Made by a program: the position numbers and the translations under genes
Assembly: GCA_002432865.1 (NCBI GenBank)
Contig: DJGX01000025.1
Coordinates: 1 to 20,352, forward strand
DNA from: Cloacimonetes bacterium UBA5835
Lineage (GTDB): Bacteria; Cloacimonadota; Cloacimonadia; Cloacimonadales; Cloacimonadaceae
Direction of reading: 5' to 3'
DNA length: 20,352 nucleotides
The notes under the pieces: generated by a model
Databases searched by the model: none
What the model was told of the DNA's origin: nothing
What the model saw: only the letters and a program-made list of their open reading frames with translations
Shown: piece by piece, positions 8,073 through 15,443 of the stretch
How positions within the stretch are numbered: position 1 is the stretch's first letter
Layout: each line of letters opens with the position of its first letter

Positions 8073-8146
8073 GGATCAGACGGATTAACACGGAATTCTA
8101 TTTGTTAGTTTTATTCCGTGTCAATCCGTTAGAATTCGTCTGATCC
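8073..8146 (-). repeat. Long imperfect palindrome between dnaK and dnaJ
   Basis: The left arm 8073-8096 (GGATCAGACG, then GATTAACACGGAAT) pairs with 8113-8146 across a 16-base loop. There is one mismatch and a 10-base extra segment in the right arm. The words 'AATCCGT', 'TTCCGTGT' and 'ATTCGT' resemble the ATCTGCGT/ATCTGTGT repeats at 12085-12168. It starts 11 bases past the dnaK stop. It may act as a terminator-like or mRNA-protecting stem between dnaK and dnaJ; its origin looks like a dispersed intergenic repeat. Confidence 0.65.
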
Positions 8147-8156
8147 TGTTTATGAA

Positions 8157-10121
8157 TTATTTATCGTCAACAACCTCAAAATCAGCATCTATAGGACCCT
8201 CTTGTTTGGGAGATTCTTCTTCCTGAGGTCCTTGTTGAGTATAATCCTCTGGATTATAACCACTTTCATTAGGGTTATATCCTTCGCCGCTGGCACTTTG
8301 TTGTTGTTGCATATGAGCATAGATAACCTCACCTAAATGTTGTGCTTTTTTGGCAAGGTTTTCTTTCACTTCATTTAATTCAGCAGCGTCAGATGCTCTT
8401 TCCATTCTTTCTTTAGCATTTTTAATTTCTTCTTCCAGTTCAGTTTTTTCGCTGCTTGACAATTTATCTCCATATTCGCTCAAACTCTTTTCCGTACTGA
8501 AGATCAAGGAATCCAGCTCATTTTTCGCCGCTACAAATTCCTGGCGTTTTTTATCTTCTTCCGAATGAAGTTCGGCATCTTTAATCATTCTGTCGATATC
8601 TTCTTTACTGATACTTCCGGCACGATCAATTCTGATGGACTGCTCTTTACCTGTTCCCTTATCTTTTGCAGAAACATGCAAAATGCCATTGGCATCGATA
8701 TCGAAGGTAACTTCAATTTGGGGAATTCCTCTTGGAGCAGCTGGAATTCCAACCAGGTCAAAACGCCCTAAGGATTTATTATCGGCAGCCATTGGACGCT
8801 CACCCTGTAGAACATGAATAGTCACTGCAGTTTGGTTATCTGCTGCTGTGGAGAAAACTTCGCTTTTTTTAGTTGGAATCGTAGTATTCCTTTCAATCAA
8901 TTTTGTCATTACTCCACCCAAAGTTTCAATACCTAAAGATAGGGGAGTTACATCTAATAGTAATACATCGCTAACTTTTTCATCACCAGAGAGAATGGCT
9001 CCCTGAATCGAAGCTCCGATAGCTACAACTTCATCCGGATTCAAGCTTCGGTTAGGTGTTTTACCAAAGAATTTCTCTACCGCTTCTTGAACAGCAGGAA
9101 TACGAGTACTCCCACCCACTAAAAGAACTTCCTGAATCTCTGATGGTTTCAACTTTGCATCATCCATAGCTCTTTTACATGGTCCTAAAGATCTCTCTAC
9201 CAAATCAGCAGTTAGTCGATTAAACTCTGCTCTGGTCAAATCCAGATTAAGATGCTTGGGACCTGTAGCATCAGCAGTAATAAAAGGCAGATTGATATTG
9301 GTGGTCAGTGTTCCAGAAAGCTCAATTTTAGCTTTTTCGGCTGCTTCCCGTAATCTTTGCATAGCCATCGGATCGCGGGATAAATCCATCCCTTCCTGTT
9401 TTTTGAACTGTTCCAATATCCAATCAATGACCCGTTTATCAAAATCATCTCCACCTAAGTGAGTATCGCCATTGGTAGAAAGCACTTCCACAACACCCTC
9501 AGAAATATCCAGAATGCTGATATCGAAAGTTCCCCCACCCAAGTCATATACGGCTACTTTTTGTTCCTTTTTGTTCTCCATCCCATAAGCCAGAGCTGCA
9601 GCAGTCGGTTCATTAATTATTCTCTTTACATCTAACCCAGCAATGCGTCCGGCATCTTTTGTGGCTTGGCGCTGAGCATCATTAAAATAAGCAGGAACAG
9701 TGATAACAGCTTCTGTAACTTTTTGCCCCAGATATGCTTCTGCTGTTTCTTTCATTTTGGTAAGGATCATAGCAGAAATTTCTTGAGGAGTATAATCCTT
9801 ATTTTCCATATCAATATGCACTGCTGCTTGATTCTTTAAGCCACGGATGACTTTAAAAGGGACCTGCTTAATTTCTTCTGTTACTTCATCGTAACCTCTT
9901 CCCATAAATCTTTTTATGGAGAAGACAGTATTCTGGGGATTGGTTATTGCCTGGCGTTTTGCTAATTGCCCTACCAGACGTTGACCATCCTTTGTAAAAC
10001 CAACTACAGAAGGAGTTGTTCTGCTTCCTTCCGCATTGGTAATAACTACTGGTTTGCCGCCTTCAACAACGGCAACGCAGGAGTTTGTTGTTCCGAGATC
10101 AATTCCTATTATTTTTCCCAT
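8157..10121 (-). CDS. dnaK: Chaperone DnaK (Hsp70)
   Basis: 654 residues, complete. DnaK is the ATP-dependent chaperone that binds and releases exposed hydrophobic segments, working with DnaJ and GrpE. ATPase landmarks are GIDLGTTNSCVAV (6-18), VPAYFNDAQRQATKDAG (142-158), IINEPTAAALAYG (168-180), DLGGGTFD (193-200) and VLLVGGSTRIPAV (332-344). The interdomain linker VLLLDVTP (386-393) leads into the substrate-binding domain. The tail is Gln/Glu-rich and ends DADFEVVDDK, as in most DnaK proteins. AGGAGG sits 4-5 bases before the ATG, the strongest ribosome-binding site of the operon. It lies 68 bases after grpE, with a hairpin in the gap. Confidence 0.98.
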   Translation of the reverse strand: MGKIIGIDLGTTNSCVAVVEGGKPVVITNAEGSRTTPSVVGFTKDGQRLVGQLAKRQAITNPQNTVFSIKRFMGRGYDEVTEEIKQVPFKVIRGLKNQAAVHIDMENKDYTPQEISAMILTKMKETAEAYLGQKVTEAVITVPAYFNDAQRQATKDAGRIAGLDVKRIINEPTAAALAYGMENKKEQKVAVYDLGGGTFDISILDISEGVVEVLSTNGDTHLGGDDFDKRVIDWILEQFKKQEGMDLSRDPMAMQRLREAAEKAKIELSGTLTTNINLPFITADATGPKHLNLDLTRAEFNRLTADLVERSLGPCKRAMDDAKLKPSEIQEVLLVGGSTRIPAVQEAVEKFFGKTPNRSLNPDEVVAIGASIQGAILSGDEKVSDVLLLDVTPLSLGIETLGGVMTKLIERNTTIPTKKSEVFSTAADNQTAVTIHVLQGERPMAADNKSLGRFDLVGIPAAPRGIPQIEVTFDIDANGILHVSAKDKGTGKEQSIRIDRAGSISKEDIDRMIKDAELHSEEDKKRQEFVAAKNELDSLIFSTEKSLSEYGDKLSSSEKTELEEEIKNAKERMERASDAAELNEVKENLAKKAQHLGEVIYAHMQQQQSASGEGYNPNESGYNPEDYTQQGPQEEESPKQEGPIDADFEVVDDK

Positions 10122-10136
10122 TTTTCCTCCTGGGAT

Positions 10137-10220
10137 TCATTATTTATTTTTTGTTTGCTGTAGAGCTCTGAAAAGCTCCAGCACAGATTTTATTCTTCTT
10201 GAGACTCATTATTTATTTTT
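10137..10220 (-). repeat. 15-bp direct repeat flanking the grpE-dnaK junction
   Basis: TCATTATTTATTTTT occurs at 10137-10151 and again at 10206-10220, 69 bases apart. On the coding strand one copy lies in the last codons of grpE and the other just before the dnaK ribosome-binding site; similar bases continue beyond the 15. It suggests an old local duplication that produced the present spacer. Confidence 0.5.
10157..10182 (-). other. Hairpin in the grpE-dnaK spacer
   Basis: GCTG-(TA)-GAGCT pairs with AGCTC-CAGC (10157-10160, 10163-10167 with 10174-10178, 10179-10182) around a 6-base loop, with a 2-base bulge. It sits between the grpE stop and the dnaK ribosome-binding site. It may mark a processing or stability element giving more dnaK than grpE message; function is inferred. 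Confidence 0.4.
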
Positions 10221-10744
10221 GAACCGTTGGAAACAGCTACTCGAACTGGACGCAACACCTTATCGTGCATTGTGTATCCATTTTGAATTATGGCTGCAAC
10301 AGTATTGTTTTCTAAATCACTGGGAATATGAGCCAGAGCATCATGGAACTCTGGATTGAAGGGTTGTCCCAGTGCTTCAATTTTTCTTACTCCTTCTCTT
10401 TCAAGAGCTTTACGAAGCTGCTGTTCAATCATCAGAACTCCTTTCCCAAAAGGAGTAGATTTTTCTTCCTCACTACCCTGTAAGATAGCTCTTTCGAAAT
10501 TATCTAAAACATCGCAGATCTCCAAAGCAAATTTCTGAGTTGCTAATCTGATCCAATCTGCTTTTTCAGCTATAGAACGCTTTCGGAAATTCTCAAATTC
10601 AGCCATACAGCGTAGGTATTTATCTTTCCATTCGGCTATTTCCTGTTCCAGTTCTTGAATTTTATCCGTTTTCTGTTCTTCAATAACTTCTTCTACCTGT
10701 ATATCTTTGTTATTTTCCGGTTCTTTTTGCGTCTTTTTATTCAT
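10190..10744 (-). CDS. grpE: Nucleotide exchange factor GrpE
   Basis: 184 residues, typical length. GrpE speeds ADP release from DnaK, resetting the cycle, and serves as a thermosensor in many species. The N-terminal third is highly charged and would form the long dimer coiled coil (residues about 15-60, 'IQELEQEIAEWKDKYLRCMAEFENF'-type heptads, broken here only for description). The segment AEFENFRKR (48-56) and the C-terminal beta domain with FNPEFHDAL and 'GYTMHDKVLRPVRV' are family signatures. Its ATG overlaps the hrcA stop by one base (TAATG), so the two are translationally coupled. Confidence 0.95.
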   Translation of the reverse strand: MNKKTQKEPENNKDIQVEEVIEEQKTDKIQELEQEIAEWKDKYLRCMAEFENFRKRSIAEKADWIRLATQKFALEICDVLDNFERAILQGSEEEKSTPFGKGVLMIEQQLRKALEREGVRKIEALGQPFNPEFHDALAHIPSDLENNTVAAIIQNGYTMHDKVLRPVRVAVSNGSKINNESQEE

Positions 10745-11793
10745 TATATTTTCTCCTGAGGCACGATCATTCCGCGCCGGGTTGTATTTGTTATTGTTTT
10801 AGCCACATCCCTAATAAGGGGAATTAGTTTACGGTATTCAGTTCTAATAGGTGACAAAACTCCTAAATAACCAGGTATTCCAAACATCTCATATTTAGAG
10901 TAAATTAAAGCAAAATCTAACCAATTGCTTTTTGTGAAATCATCTCCCAAAACTACATTGGTTTCTTTATTACTCTGATGTTTACGCATCATATTAAGTA
11001 GGAAATCCTGGTTTTGTAATAAACTCATAAACTTCAAGATATTCTCTTTAGTATCAAATTCCTTCTGCTCTAAAAAATTGATGCTGCCGTCATAATGAAT
11101 AAAGAAATCACTTATTTCCATAAAAGCTTTATGCAATTCAACCAAAAACCAGCTAATTACACCATTATCAGAATTTTCCTGCATTTCCACTAGGACTCGA
11201 TTGGCAATGTCATATATCTGTAATCCAACAAGTTCATCATTCAAATAACGTACAAGTTTCTTCAATTGTGATTCAGTTAATTCATTATCACATTTCATTA
11301 TAACCGTTTTATCTAAACCAGAATCTAAACTCATAACAAATATTAGCTTGTTTTCCCCAATGGAAAATACCTCCAACTTAGCCAAATAACCATTCGAAAC
11401 CTCAGGTTCGGCAACAAAAGAAAGCTGGTCTGTTTCCTTAGCTAAATTCTCCATTATATAATGTAAAGCCCTGGGTGTATCTTTATAGTTACGAACCAAT
11501 AGCTCCCTTAACAAATCCATCCCTTCATATCTGGTCTTTTCTATGTCCGGCTCAATCAGTTTTAAATATTCTCGATAGCCCTTAATTGTAGGAACTCTTC
11601 CTGAAGAAGTATGCGGCTGGGATATCAAGTTCATTTTCTCTAACTTCAATAAATCCAGACGTAAAGTGGCCGAGGATACTTTCTGAAGATATTTCTCGTT
11701 TAGTATTCTGGATGACACCGGTTCGCAACTGAGAATATATTCATCCACCAGCGACTTTAGTGTTTCGTTTAATCTAAGCTGATTCTTCTTCAT
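10744..11793 (-). CDS. hrcA: Heat-inducible transcription repressor HrcA
   Basis: 349 residues, family length. HrcA dimers bind CIRCE operators and repress chaperone genes; heat or chaperone shortage inactivates the protein. The N-terminal winged helix (residues about 1-75) includes SSATLRLDL and the wing HTSSGRVPTIKGYREYL (61-77), both diagnostic. The GAF-like and dimerisation parts follow, with VAEPEVS and a C-terminal 'GYLGVLSPIRTEY', the usual GPxRMxY-type region. AAGAGG lies 9 bases before the ATG. It is the first gene of the operon and sits just downstream of two CIRCE-like sites, so it should repress itself together with grpE, dnaK and dnaJ. Confidence 0.95.
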   Translation of the reverse strand: MKKNQLRLNETLKSLVDEYILSCEPVSSRILNEKYLQKVSSATLRLDLLKLEKMNLISQPHTSSGRVPTIKGYREYLKLIEPDIEKTRYEGMDLLRELLVRNYKDTPRALHYIMENLAKETDQLSFVAEPEVSNGYLAKLEVFSIGENKLIFVMSLDSGLDKTVIMKCDNELTESQLKKLVRYLNDELVGLQIYDIANRVLVEMQENSDNGVISWFLVELHKAFMEISDFFIHYDGSINFLEQKEFDTKENILKFMSLLQNQDFLLNMMRKHQSNKETNVVLGDDFTKSNWLDFALIYSKYEMFGIPGYLGVLSPIRTEYRKLIPLIRDVAKTITNTTRRGMIVPQEKI

Positions 11794-11815
11794 TATCTCT
11801 GCCTCTTATATTTTC

Positions 11816-11842
11816 TTAGCAGTCCATAGTATGAACTGCTAA
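11816..11842 (-). promoter_or_regulatory. Variant CIRCE operator (proximal)
   Basis: A 27-base palindrome: TTAGCAGTC - N9 - AACTGCTAA. It has exactly the CIRCE layout (consensus TTAGCACTC-N9-GAGTGCTAA), matching 8/9 and 7/9, with compensating changes that keep the two halves paired. It lies 23 bases before the hrcA ATG, downstream of the likely transcription start, so HrcA binding would act as a roadblock and the stem would also form in RNA. Confidence 0.65.
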
Positions 11843-11851
11843 TCTAAAGAC

Positions 11852-11879
11852 AATTTAATCAAGATTGGAAAATTGTCAA
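11852..11879 (-). promoter_or_regulatory. Candidate promoter of the hrcA operon
   Basis: On the minus strand a perfect TTGACA (11874-11879) is followed after 16 bases by TAAATT (11852-11857, 4/6 to TATAAT). The -35 box lies inside the degenerate arm of the distal CIRCE element, so repressor binding would exclude RNA polymerase. It is about 60 bases before the hrcA ATG. Confidence 0.5.
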
Positions 11880-11899
11880 TCGAAAAGTGAGAGTGCTAA
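11873..11899 (-). promoter_or_regulatory. CIRCE operator with one perfect arm (distal)
   Basis: On the minus strand TTAGCACTC (11891-11899) matches the CIRCE arm perfectly. After N9 the other arm reads GATTGACAA, 6/9 to consensus. The weak arm contains the TTGACA -35 box, so the departure from consensus may be a compromise between operator and promoter. Its centre is 57 bases from that of the proximal site. Confidence 0.75.
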
Positions 11900-12219
11900 T
11901 AAAAATATTTCCCGTTATCTCTTTTCTTCACTATCCACATTCAAATGAAGAATGAAGAAATGAATGATGAATAATAGCGGTTTGGATCTTCGGCTTGTTG
12001 CATGCTTAAGTTTCGCCTTCGCTATTGAACGTTCCGCAGCGGTGAGGGTTCGATACGTCCCCTTCACCCCAAGTCATCTGCCTGATCTGCGTTGTTTATC
12101 TGCGTAAATCTGCGTGAAATCCAAGAGAAATCAATTGATAATTCGTGATAATCTGTGTTAATCTGTGGATAGAAAAACCGTACAGGTGGACGCCGTTCCG
12201 CCTATATATTGACGGCGAT
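11900..12219. other. Repeat-rich intergenic stretch
   Basis: No gene is seen. About 11960-12080 is more GC-rich than its surroundings and holds partly complementary segments (GGTGAGGGTTCGA ... CCCCTTCACC, 12040-12069). It is followed by the ATCTGCGT-type repeats (12085-12168) and a GC-rich palindrome at the end of the acetyltransferase gene. It looks like an accumulation of small dispersed repeats between the heat-shock operon and the accessory region. Confidence 0.45.
12085..12168 (+). repeat. Short degenerate repeats ATCTGCGT / ATCTGTGT
   Basis: ATCTGCGT occurs at 12085-12092, 12098-12105 and 12108-12115; ATCTGTGT at 12151-12158 and ATCTGTGG at 12161-12168, with ATTCGTGATA between. The same word style (AATCCGT, TTCCGTGT) builds the palindrome at 8073-8146. 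Such intergenic repeats are spread through many genomes; function is unknown. Spacing is irregular and units are too short for CRISPR. Confidence 0.6.
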
Positions 12220-12231
12220 TCAGCGATCGCC
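12206..12231 (-). terminator. GC-rich hairpin overlapping the acetyltransferase stop
   Basis: On the minus strand GGCGAT - CGCTGA - ATCGCC is a perfect 6-bp stem whose loop contains the TGA stop of the acetyltransferase gene; the flanking bases extend pairing slightly. No T run follows, so termination would be weak or factor-assisted. It is much richer in GC than neighbouring DNA. Confidence 0.35.
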
Positions 12232-12681
12232 GCCACCAAGATCCTTTTTAAGATATATCATATCAATAAGTTGGATATCGCCTACAAATATGGGATGGTC
12301 ATAATTGTCTATCATAAAATTCTTCAGACGATGCGATCTTTGGAATCCGCAGCCTTCATAAAAGGACAAGCTTGCCGGAGTCTCCCCAGTCCCCACCAGC
12401 ATCGTTTTGTAGTCTTTCTTGTAATAATCGCAAATATAGCTTACCAGGGTTCTGCCGTAGCCTCTGCCCTGGTATTTTTCGTATGTCGCTATGTTCTTCA
12501 ATTCACAGGTATCGCTGTCTATCGGTACTACAACGCAAATGCTCTTCAAATCATCATCATACAGGGCAAACATGTCGCCCTTTTCCAGATATCTATCAAT
12601 CATATCCTCTTGCTCGTCAGCCAATAACAAGAGGTCAAGGAATTGCTTCCTGTTCCTGGTAATCATATCAATCTTTATCAT
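12220..12681 (-). CDS. GNAT family N-acetyltransferase
   Basis: 153 residues from ATG 12681 (MIKIDMITRN). This start is preferred because GAGGAG lies 10 bases upstream, whereas the upstream ATG at 12699 would overlap that site. The acetyl-CoA-binding motif A is clear: KNIATYEKYQGRGYGRTLV (Q-x-x-G-x-G), followed by the conserved ETPASLSFYEGCGF segment. The overall pattern resembles YvbK-like acetyltransferases of Firmicutes. It would transfer an acetyl group from acetyl-CoA to an amine; the substrate is unknown. It stands directly behind a transposase remnant in the same direction (41 bases after its stop), consistent with arrival by transfer. Confidence 0.8.
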   Translation of the reverse strand: MIKIDMITRNRKQFLDLLLLADEQEDMIDRYLEKGDMFALYDDDLKSICVVVPIDSDTCELKNIATYEKYQGRGYGRTLVSYICDYYKKDYKTMLVGTGETPASLSFYEGCGFQRSHRLKNFMIDNYDHPIFVGDIQLIDMIYLKKDLGGGDR

Positions 12682-12722
12682 GTAGCGCTTTCTCCTCATC
12701 CATTCGTTTTTTATTTTCCATC

Positions 12723-13397
12723 CTAACTGGGTGGTAAAGGTAAAAAGTATCCAACTTCATTATCCTTTGCAATCAGCTGTATATATTTGTCAACCAAAAT
12801 AGGAGGGATATTAGGAAGAGGTTTCTTAGTATTCAATTCTGACTGGAAGATTTGTTCAAGATTTTGATTATTTCTACCTCTATTATTTCTAAAGGAATTG
12901 AACCAGATTTGGTAAGCGAAGGTTTTAGCCAAGAGATCAATTTCACTATTTGGTTTTTCGGAAAGAAAGAATTCTTCTTCAATAAGGTTATGAAAGGATT
13001 CTACATCACTATTCCAAGTAGGTCTGCGATAGGGAATAAGAAAATGAGTTGCTTGATATTTTTCTTTAACTAATTTTTCAAATAGAGTTACTTTTCGGTC
13101 AGTAGGATTAGTGAATTCTTTCCCATTATCAGTTTGGATAACAATAGATTGGGGATCTATGCCATAGTATTGAAGAGAAGAAAGTAGATAATCGACAAAC
13201 AGGGCTGTAGCCATAGAAGATTTTTCTTGGGTATAAGCAAGATAGATAGCACCTGTTTTATAGTCCCTGGCAGAGATAAGATATTTAGGGAAATGATGTT
13301 CCCATCTCCAGATTTCGTATTCAGGAATATCGGTTAGATATTTTATATCTATTTGGAACCGGCTAAATACTTTCTTTTGTTTTCGGACTTCCTGCAT
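12723..13397 (-). pseudogene. IS481-type transposase, 5' part missing
   Basis: 224 residues covering the RNase H-like rve integrase core. The DDE triad is visible: Asp in FQIDIKYL, Asp in QTDNGKEF, and Glu in WNSDVESFHNLIEEEF. The arrangement (FPKYLISARDYKTGA ... YGIDPQSIVIQTDNG) is that of IS481-family transposases. The N-terminal helix-turn-helix half (normally some 100 or more residues) is absent. The frame is open upstream for a basic stretch (KRKKYKKRKD) without a good start or ribosome-binding site. The C-terminus looks natural. It cannot transpose alone and is a relic; the ends of the element were not found. Confidence 0.75.
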
Positions 13398-13486
13398 ATC
13401 CTTACGTTTCTTATATTTTTTTCTTTTACCATTTTTTTGCTTCGTGATATTTATAATCTCTGATAGGGAGATACTTATACCCTTTA

Positions 13487-13849
13487 CTAGCCAGTGCTAG
13501 TGGTGAAACCATTATCGGTGAAGAAGCTGAAGAACTCGTTATAGGCATTATCTATGGAAGTGAGGTCTTCCACCCAGTCGGTCTTTTCAACATATTCGGA
13601 TACTACAGGACAGATACTGTTATAGAAGTGGAAGACCCTTCCTCTGAAGCGTCCTTGATATCGGGTGGCAGCAGGATTGGGATAAGTATCCTGCGATATC
13701 TGTTTAAAGGCAAAAGTAACCTTCTTAGCGTGATTGTAGATACGTGTCCCTAAATGGGTTACAAGAAATATTACGTTAACCTCAACAAGAACATTGGCTA
13801 ATGTTAAGCTTTGGGATGTTCTGAATGGATAAGTAGTTATCTTCTTATA
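13487..13849 (-). pseudogene. Headless remnant of an unknown gene
   Basis: An open frame of 120 codons runs from just after TGA (13850-13852) to a natural-looking TAG (with TAA next, in another frame) and contains no ATG, GTG or TTG start. The composition is protein-like: HAKKVTFAFKQISQ, then YPNPAATRYQGRFRGRVFHF, then EKTDWVEDL and FFSFFTDNG. I do not recognise the family. It lies between the membrane-protein gene at 13858 and the transposase relic, same strand, and probably lost its 5' end to insertion or deletion. Confidence 0.45.
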
Positions 13850-13857
13850 TCAATATA

Positions 13858-14268
13858 TTATAGATGTATATCCCCACTCCCCTTCTCAGATACATCTGTT
13901 AAAATAAAAAAAATAGTTTCCAAGTTTATTTTGTTGACATTAAATACTCTAATAGTGCCCCTATAATAGATTTTATTTGTTTCGGTAAACACTATATAGT
14001 AAACATTTTTTTTTTGAAAATAGCCCCTGTCCTCAAAAGAAACATACTCATCGTTAATGAATAATTTATGCACTTTGCCATTAAGATATAACAACTTCAA
14101 TGATTCGATAAGATCATTGATTGGCAACAGATTGGTAGATGGCAGTAATTTGGAAGGATAAAATCCTTTTAATATGAAATGCGTTTTATGTTTGTATAGA
14201 TAAAACGATATAATATGGTACACAATGATTATCGAAGCTGGTACTAGAAATAACTGTAATACATCCAT
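13858..14268 (-). CDS. Small membrane-anchored protein of unknown function
   Basis: 136 residues. One N-terminal membrane helix (about residues 4-24, LFLVPASIIIVYHIISFYLY) is followed by a basic stretch (YKHKTHF) and a soluble cytoplasmic-side or periplasmic domain rich in beta-type sequence (VHKLFINDEYVSFEDRGY, YYIVFTETNKIYYRGTIRVF), which could be a PH-like barrel. It begins 25 bases after the stop of the lipoprotein gene, has no visible ribosome-binding site, and is therefore likely coupled to it. A partner or immunity role for the lipoprotein is conceivable but not shown. Confidence 0.6.
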   Translation of the reverse strand: MDVLQLFLVPASIIIVYHIISFYLYKHKTHFILKGFYPSKLLPSTNLLPINDLIESLKLLYLNGKVHKLFINDEYVSFEDRGYFQKKNVYYIVFTETNKIYYRGTIRVFNVNKINLETIFFILTDVSEKGSGDIHL

Positions 14269-14293
14269 ATTTGGCTCAGAATATAACTATCAG

Positions 14294-15046
14294 TTAATGA
14301 TGAGATGCAACCCACGCTACAAAACGTGAATGTAAATATGACCAGCCAACTCCTATGACTATAGAGGTTACTCCACTGGGATCAACCAAACCAATTAGCC
14401 CCCCTATAGCATCCATAATGTATGGAGAGTGAGGGCTTGTTATATCATACAAATCCCAATACTCCACACTATGGTCGTAAACGTCTTTAAAAGTTAGAAT
14501 TTTAATGATTGTGTCTTCATCATACATTCCTAACCCTTCATTCAACTCAGCAACTGCTGCGTTTAATTCGGAACCTGGTCCTTTTTGTTCGTATATATTG
14601 ATAATTGGGCTCATCTTATCAATTGTACCTTGATCAAGCAACTTATTTGCGATCATGTAATTCCACGTTGACATTGTCATATCATTGTTATTCATATCAG
14701 AAAATTGCATATTGTCAATTTCTACAATCATGCCCATACCGTTAATATCTGACAGAGCCATTTGGACTGCCGCATCGCATAAACTGCTGTCGTAACCTAG
14801 AGCTACCATATTGTTTCTAATGTCGCTAAAAACGGTTACTAAATCTTGATAACCTATCAAACCATCCGCGTTGATTAAAGGATCTTTTCTTTGGCACAGA
14901 GATTCTAGTACTAAATTATGAGCTTCACCAACGCTGTAGTCTAGTGTATTTTGAGTAGTATTCTCAATGCCAGTGGTTTTTTCACATCCGGTAATTATGA
15001 AAATAATTACCATTATTGACAGTGCTAAAACAATCTGTGTCTTCAT
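14294..15046 (-). CDS. Lipoprotein with glycine-rich hydrophobic C-terminus
   Basis: 250 residues. A lipoprotein signal is clear: a hydrophobic segment then lipobox ITGC with Cys21, so the mature protein is lipid-anchored. After Cys21 the segment DYSVGEAHNLVLESL (36-50) resembles a motif found near the N-terminus of some Bacteroidota lipoproteins (from memory, not checked). Residues about 55-200 look helical. The last 38 residues carry a hydrophobic glycine-rich stretch (IGGLIGLVD, then SIVIGVGW) that could insert in a membrane. AGAGGAG lies 7-8 bases before the ATG. It is the first gene of a pair with the membrane protein at 13858. Confidence 0.7.
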   Translation of the reverse strand: MKTQIVLALSIMVIIFIITGCEKTTGIENTTQNTLDYSVGEAHNLVLESLCQRKDPLINADGLIGYQDLVTVFSDIRNNMVALGYDSSLCDAAVQMALSDINGMGMIVEIDNMQFSDMNNNDMTMSTWNYMIANKLLDQGTIDKMSPIINIYEQKGPGSELNAAVAELNEGLGMYDEDTIIKILTFKDVYDHSVEYWDLYDITSPHSPYIMDAIGGLIGLVDPSGVTSIVIGVGWSYLHSRFVAWVASHH

Positions 15047-15443
15047 TGTTTTTCTCCTCTTTGATATTTAGTCTTGGCTCTAATATAGAGTAAACTCAAA
15101 CTCAGCGTTTTCATTGTAAAGTCTAACATCAGGTCTTCTCCTATTATAAACTACGCTGATCTGAAGAAGTACAGCATAAAACCACTTTAATAGAAGTAAA
15201 ACAGATCATCATTATCTGTCAAGAAATTTCTATTCCAATATCTAAAAAGTTCTTTGGTGAGAATGGCAATAACCATTTGCTGTCCTATTATAAACCCTCA
15301 CTGAAAACTTCATATTTCATCACCAGAACTTCAAATCGAGGAAATTAGGTCATAGCTGGAATGTTCTATGCTGGTAGTTTTAATCACTATTTCTTCAAAC
15401 TTTTATCACAGAAAATTCAATTGGAATTCCAAAAATATTTGGG

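Noticed and set aside
8350..10163. Several plus-strand open frames opposite dnaK
   Set aside because: They are antisense shadows of a highly conserved gene, with no ribosome-binding sites and Ser/Phe-rich low-quality translations.
12085..12168. CRISPR array
   Set aside because: Units are 8 bases, unevenly spaced and with no spacers of constant length; no cas genes are in the window.
12145..12685. Plus-strand open frames of 64-160 codons opposite the GNAT gene
   Set aside because: The minus strand has clear acetyltransferase motifs and a ribosome-binding site; the opposite frames have no recognisable features.
13423..13512. 28-codon minus-strand frame starting MVSPLALASKGYKY just upstream of the IS481-type core, in a different frame
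   Set aside because: Considered as the transposase N-terminus joined by an internal deletion or a slip at an A7 run. The required shift is +1, not the usual -1, and the likeness is too weak to claim.
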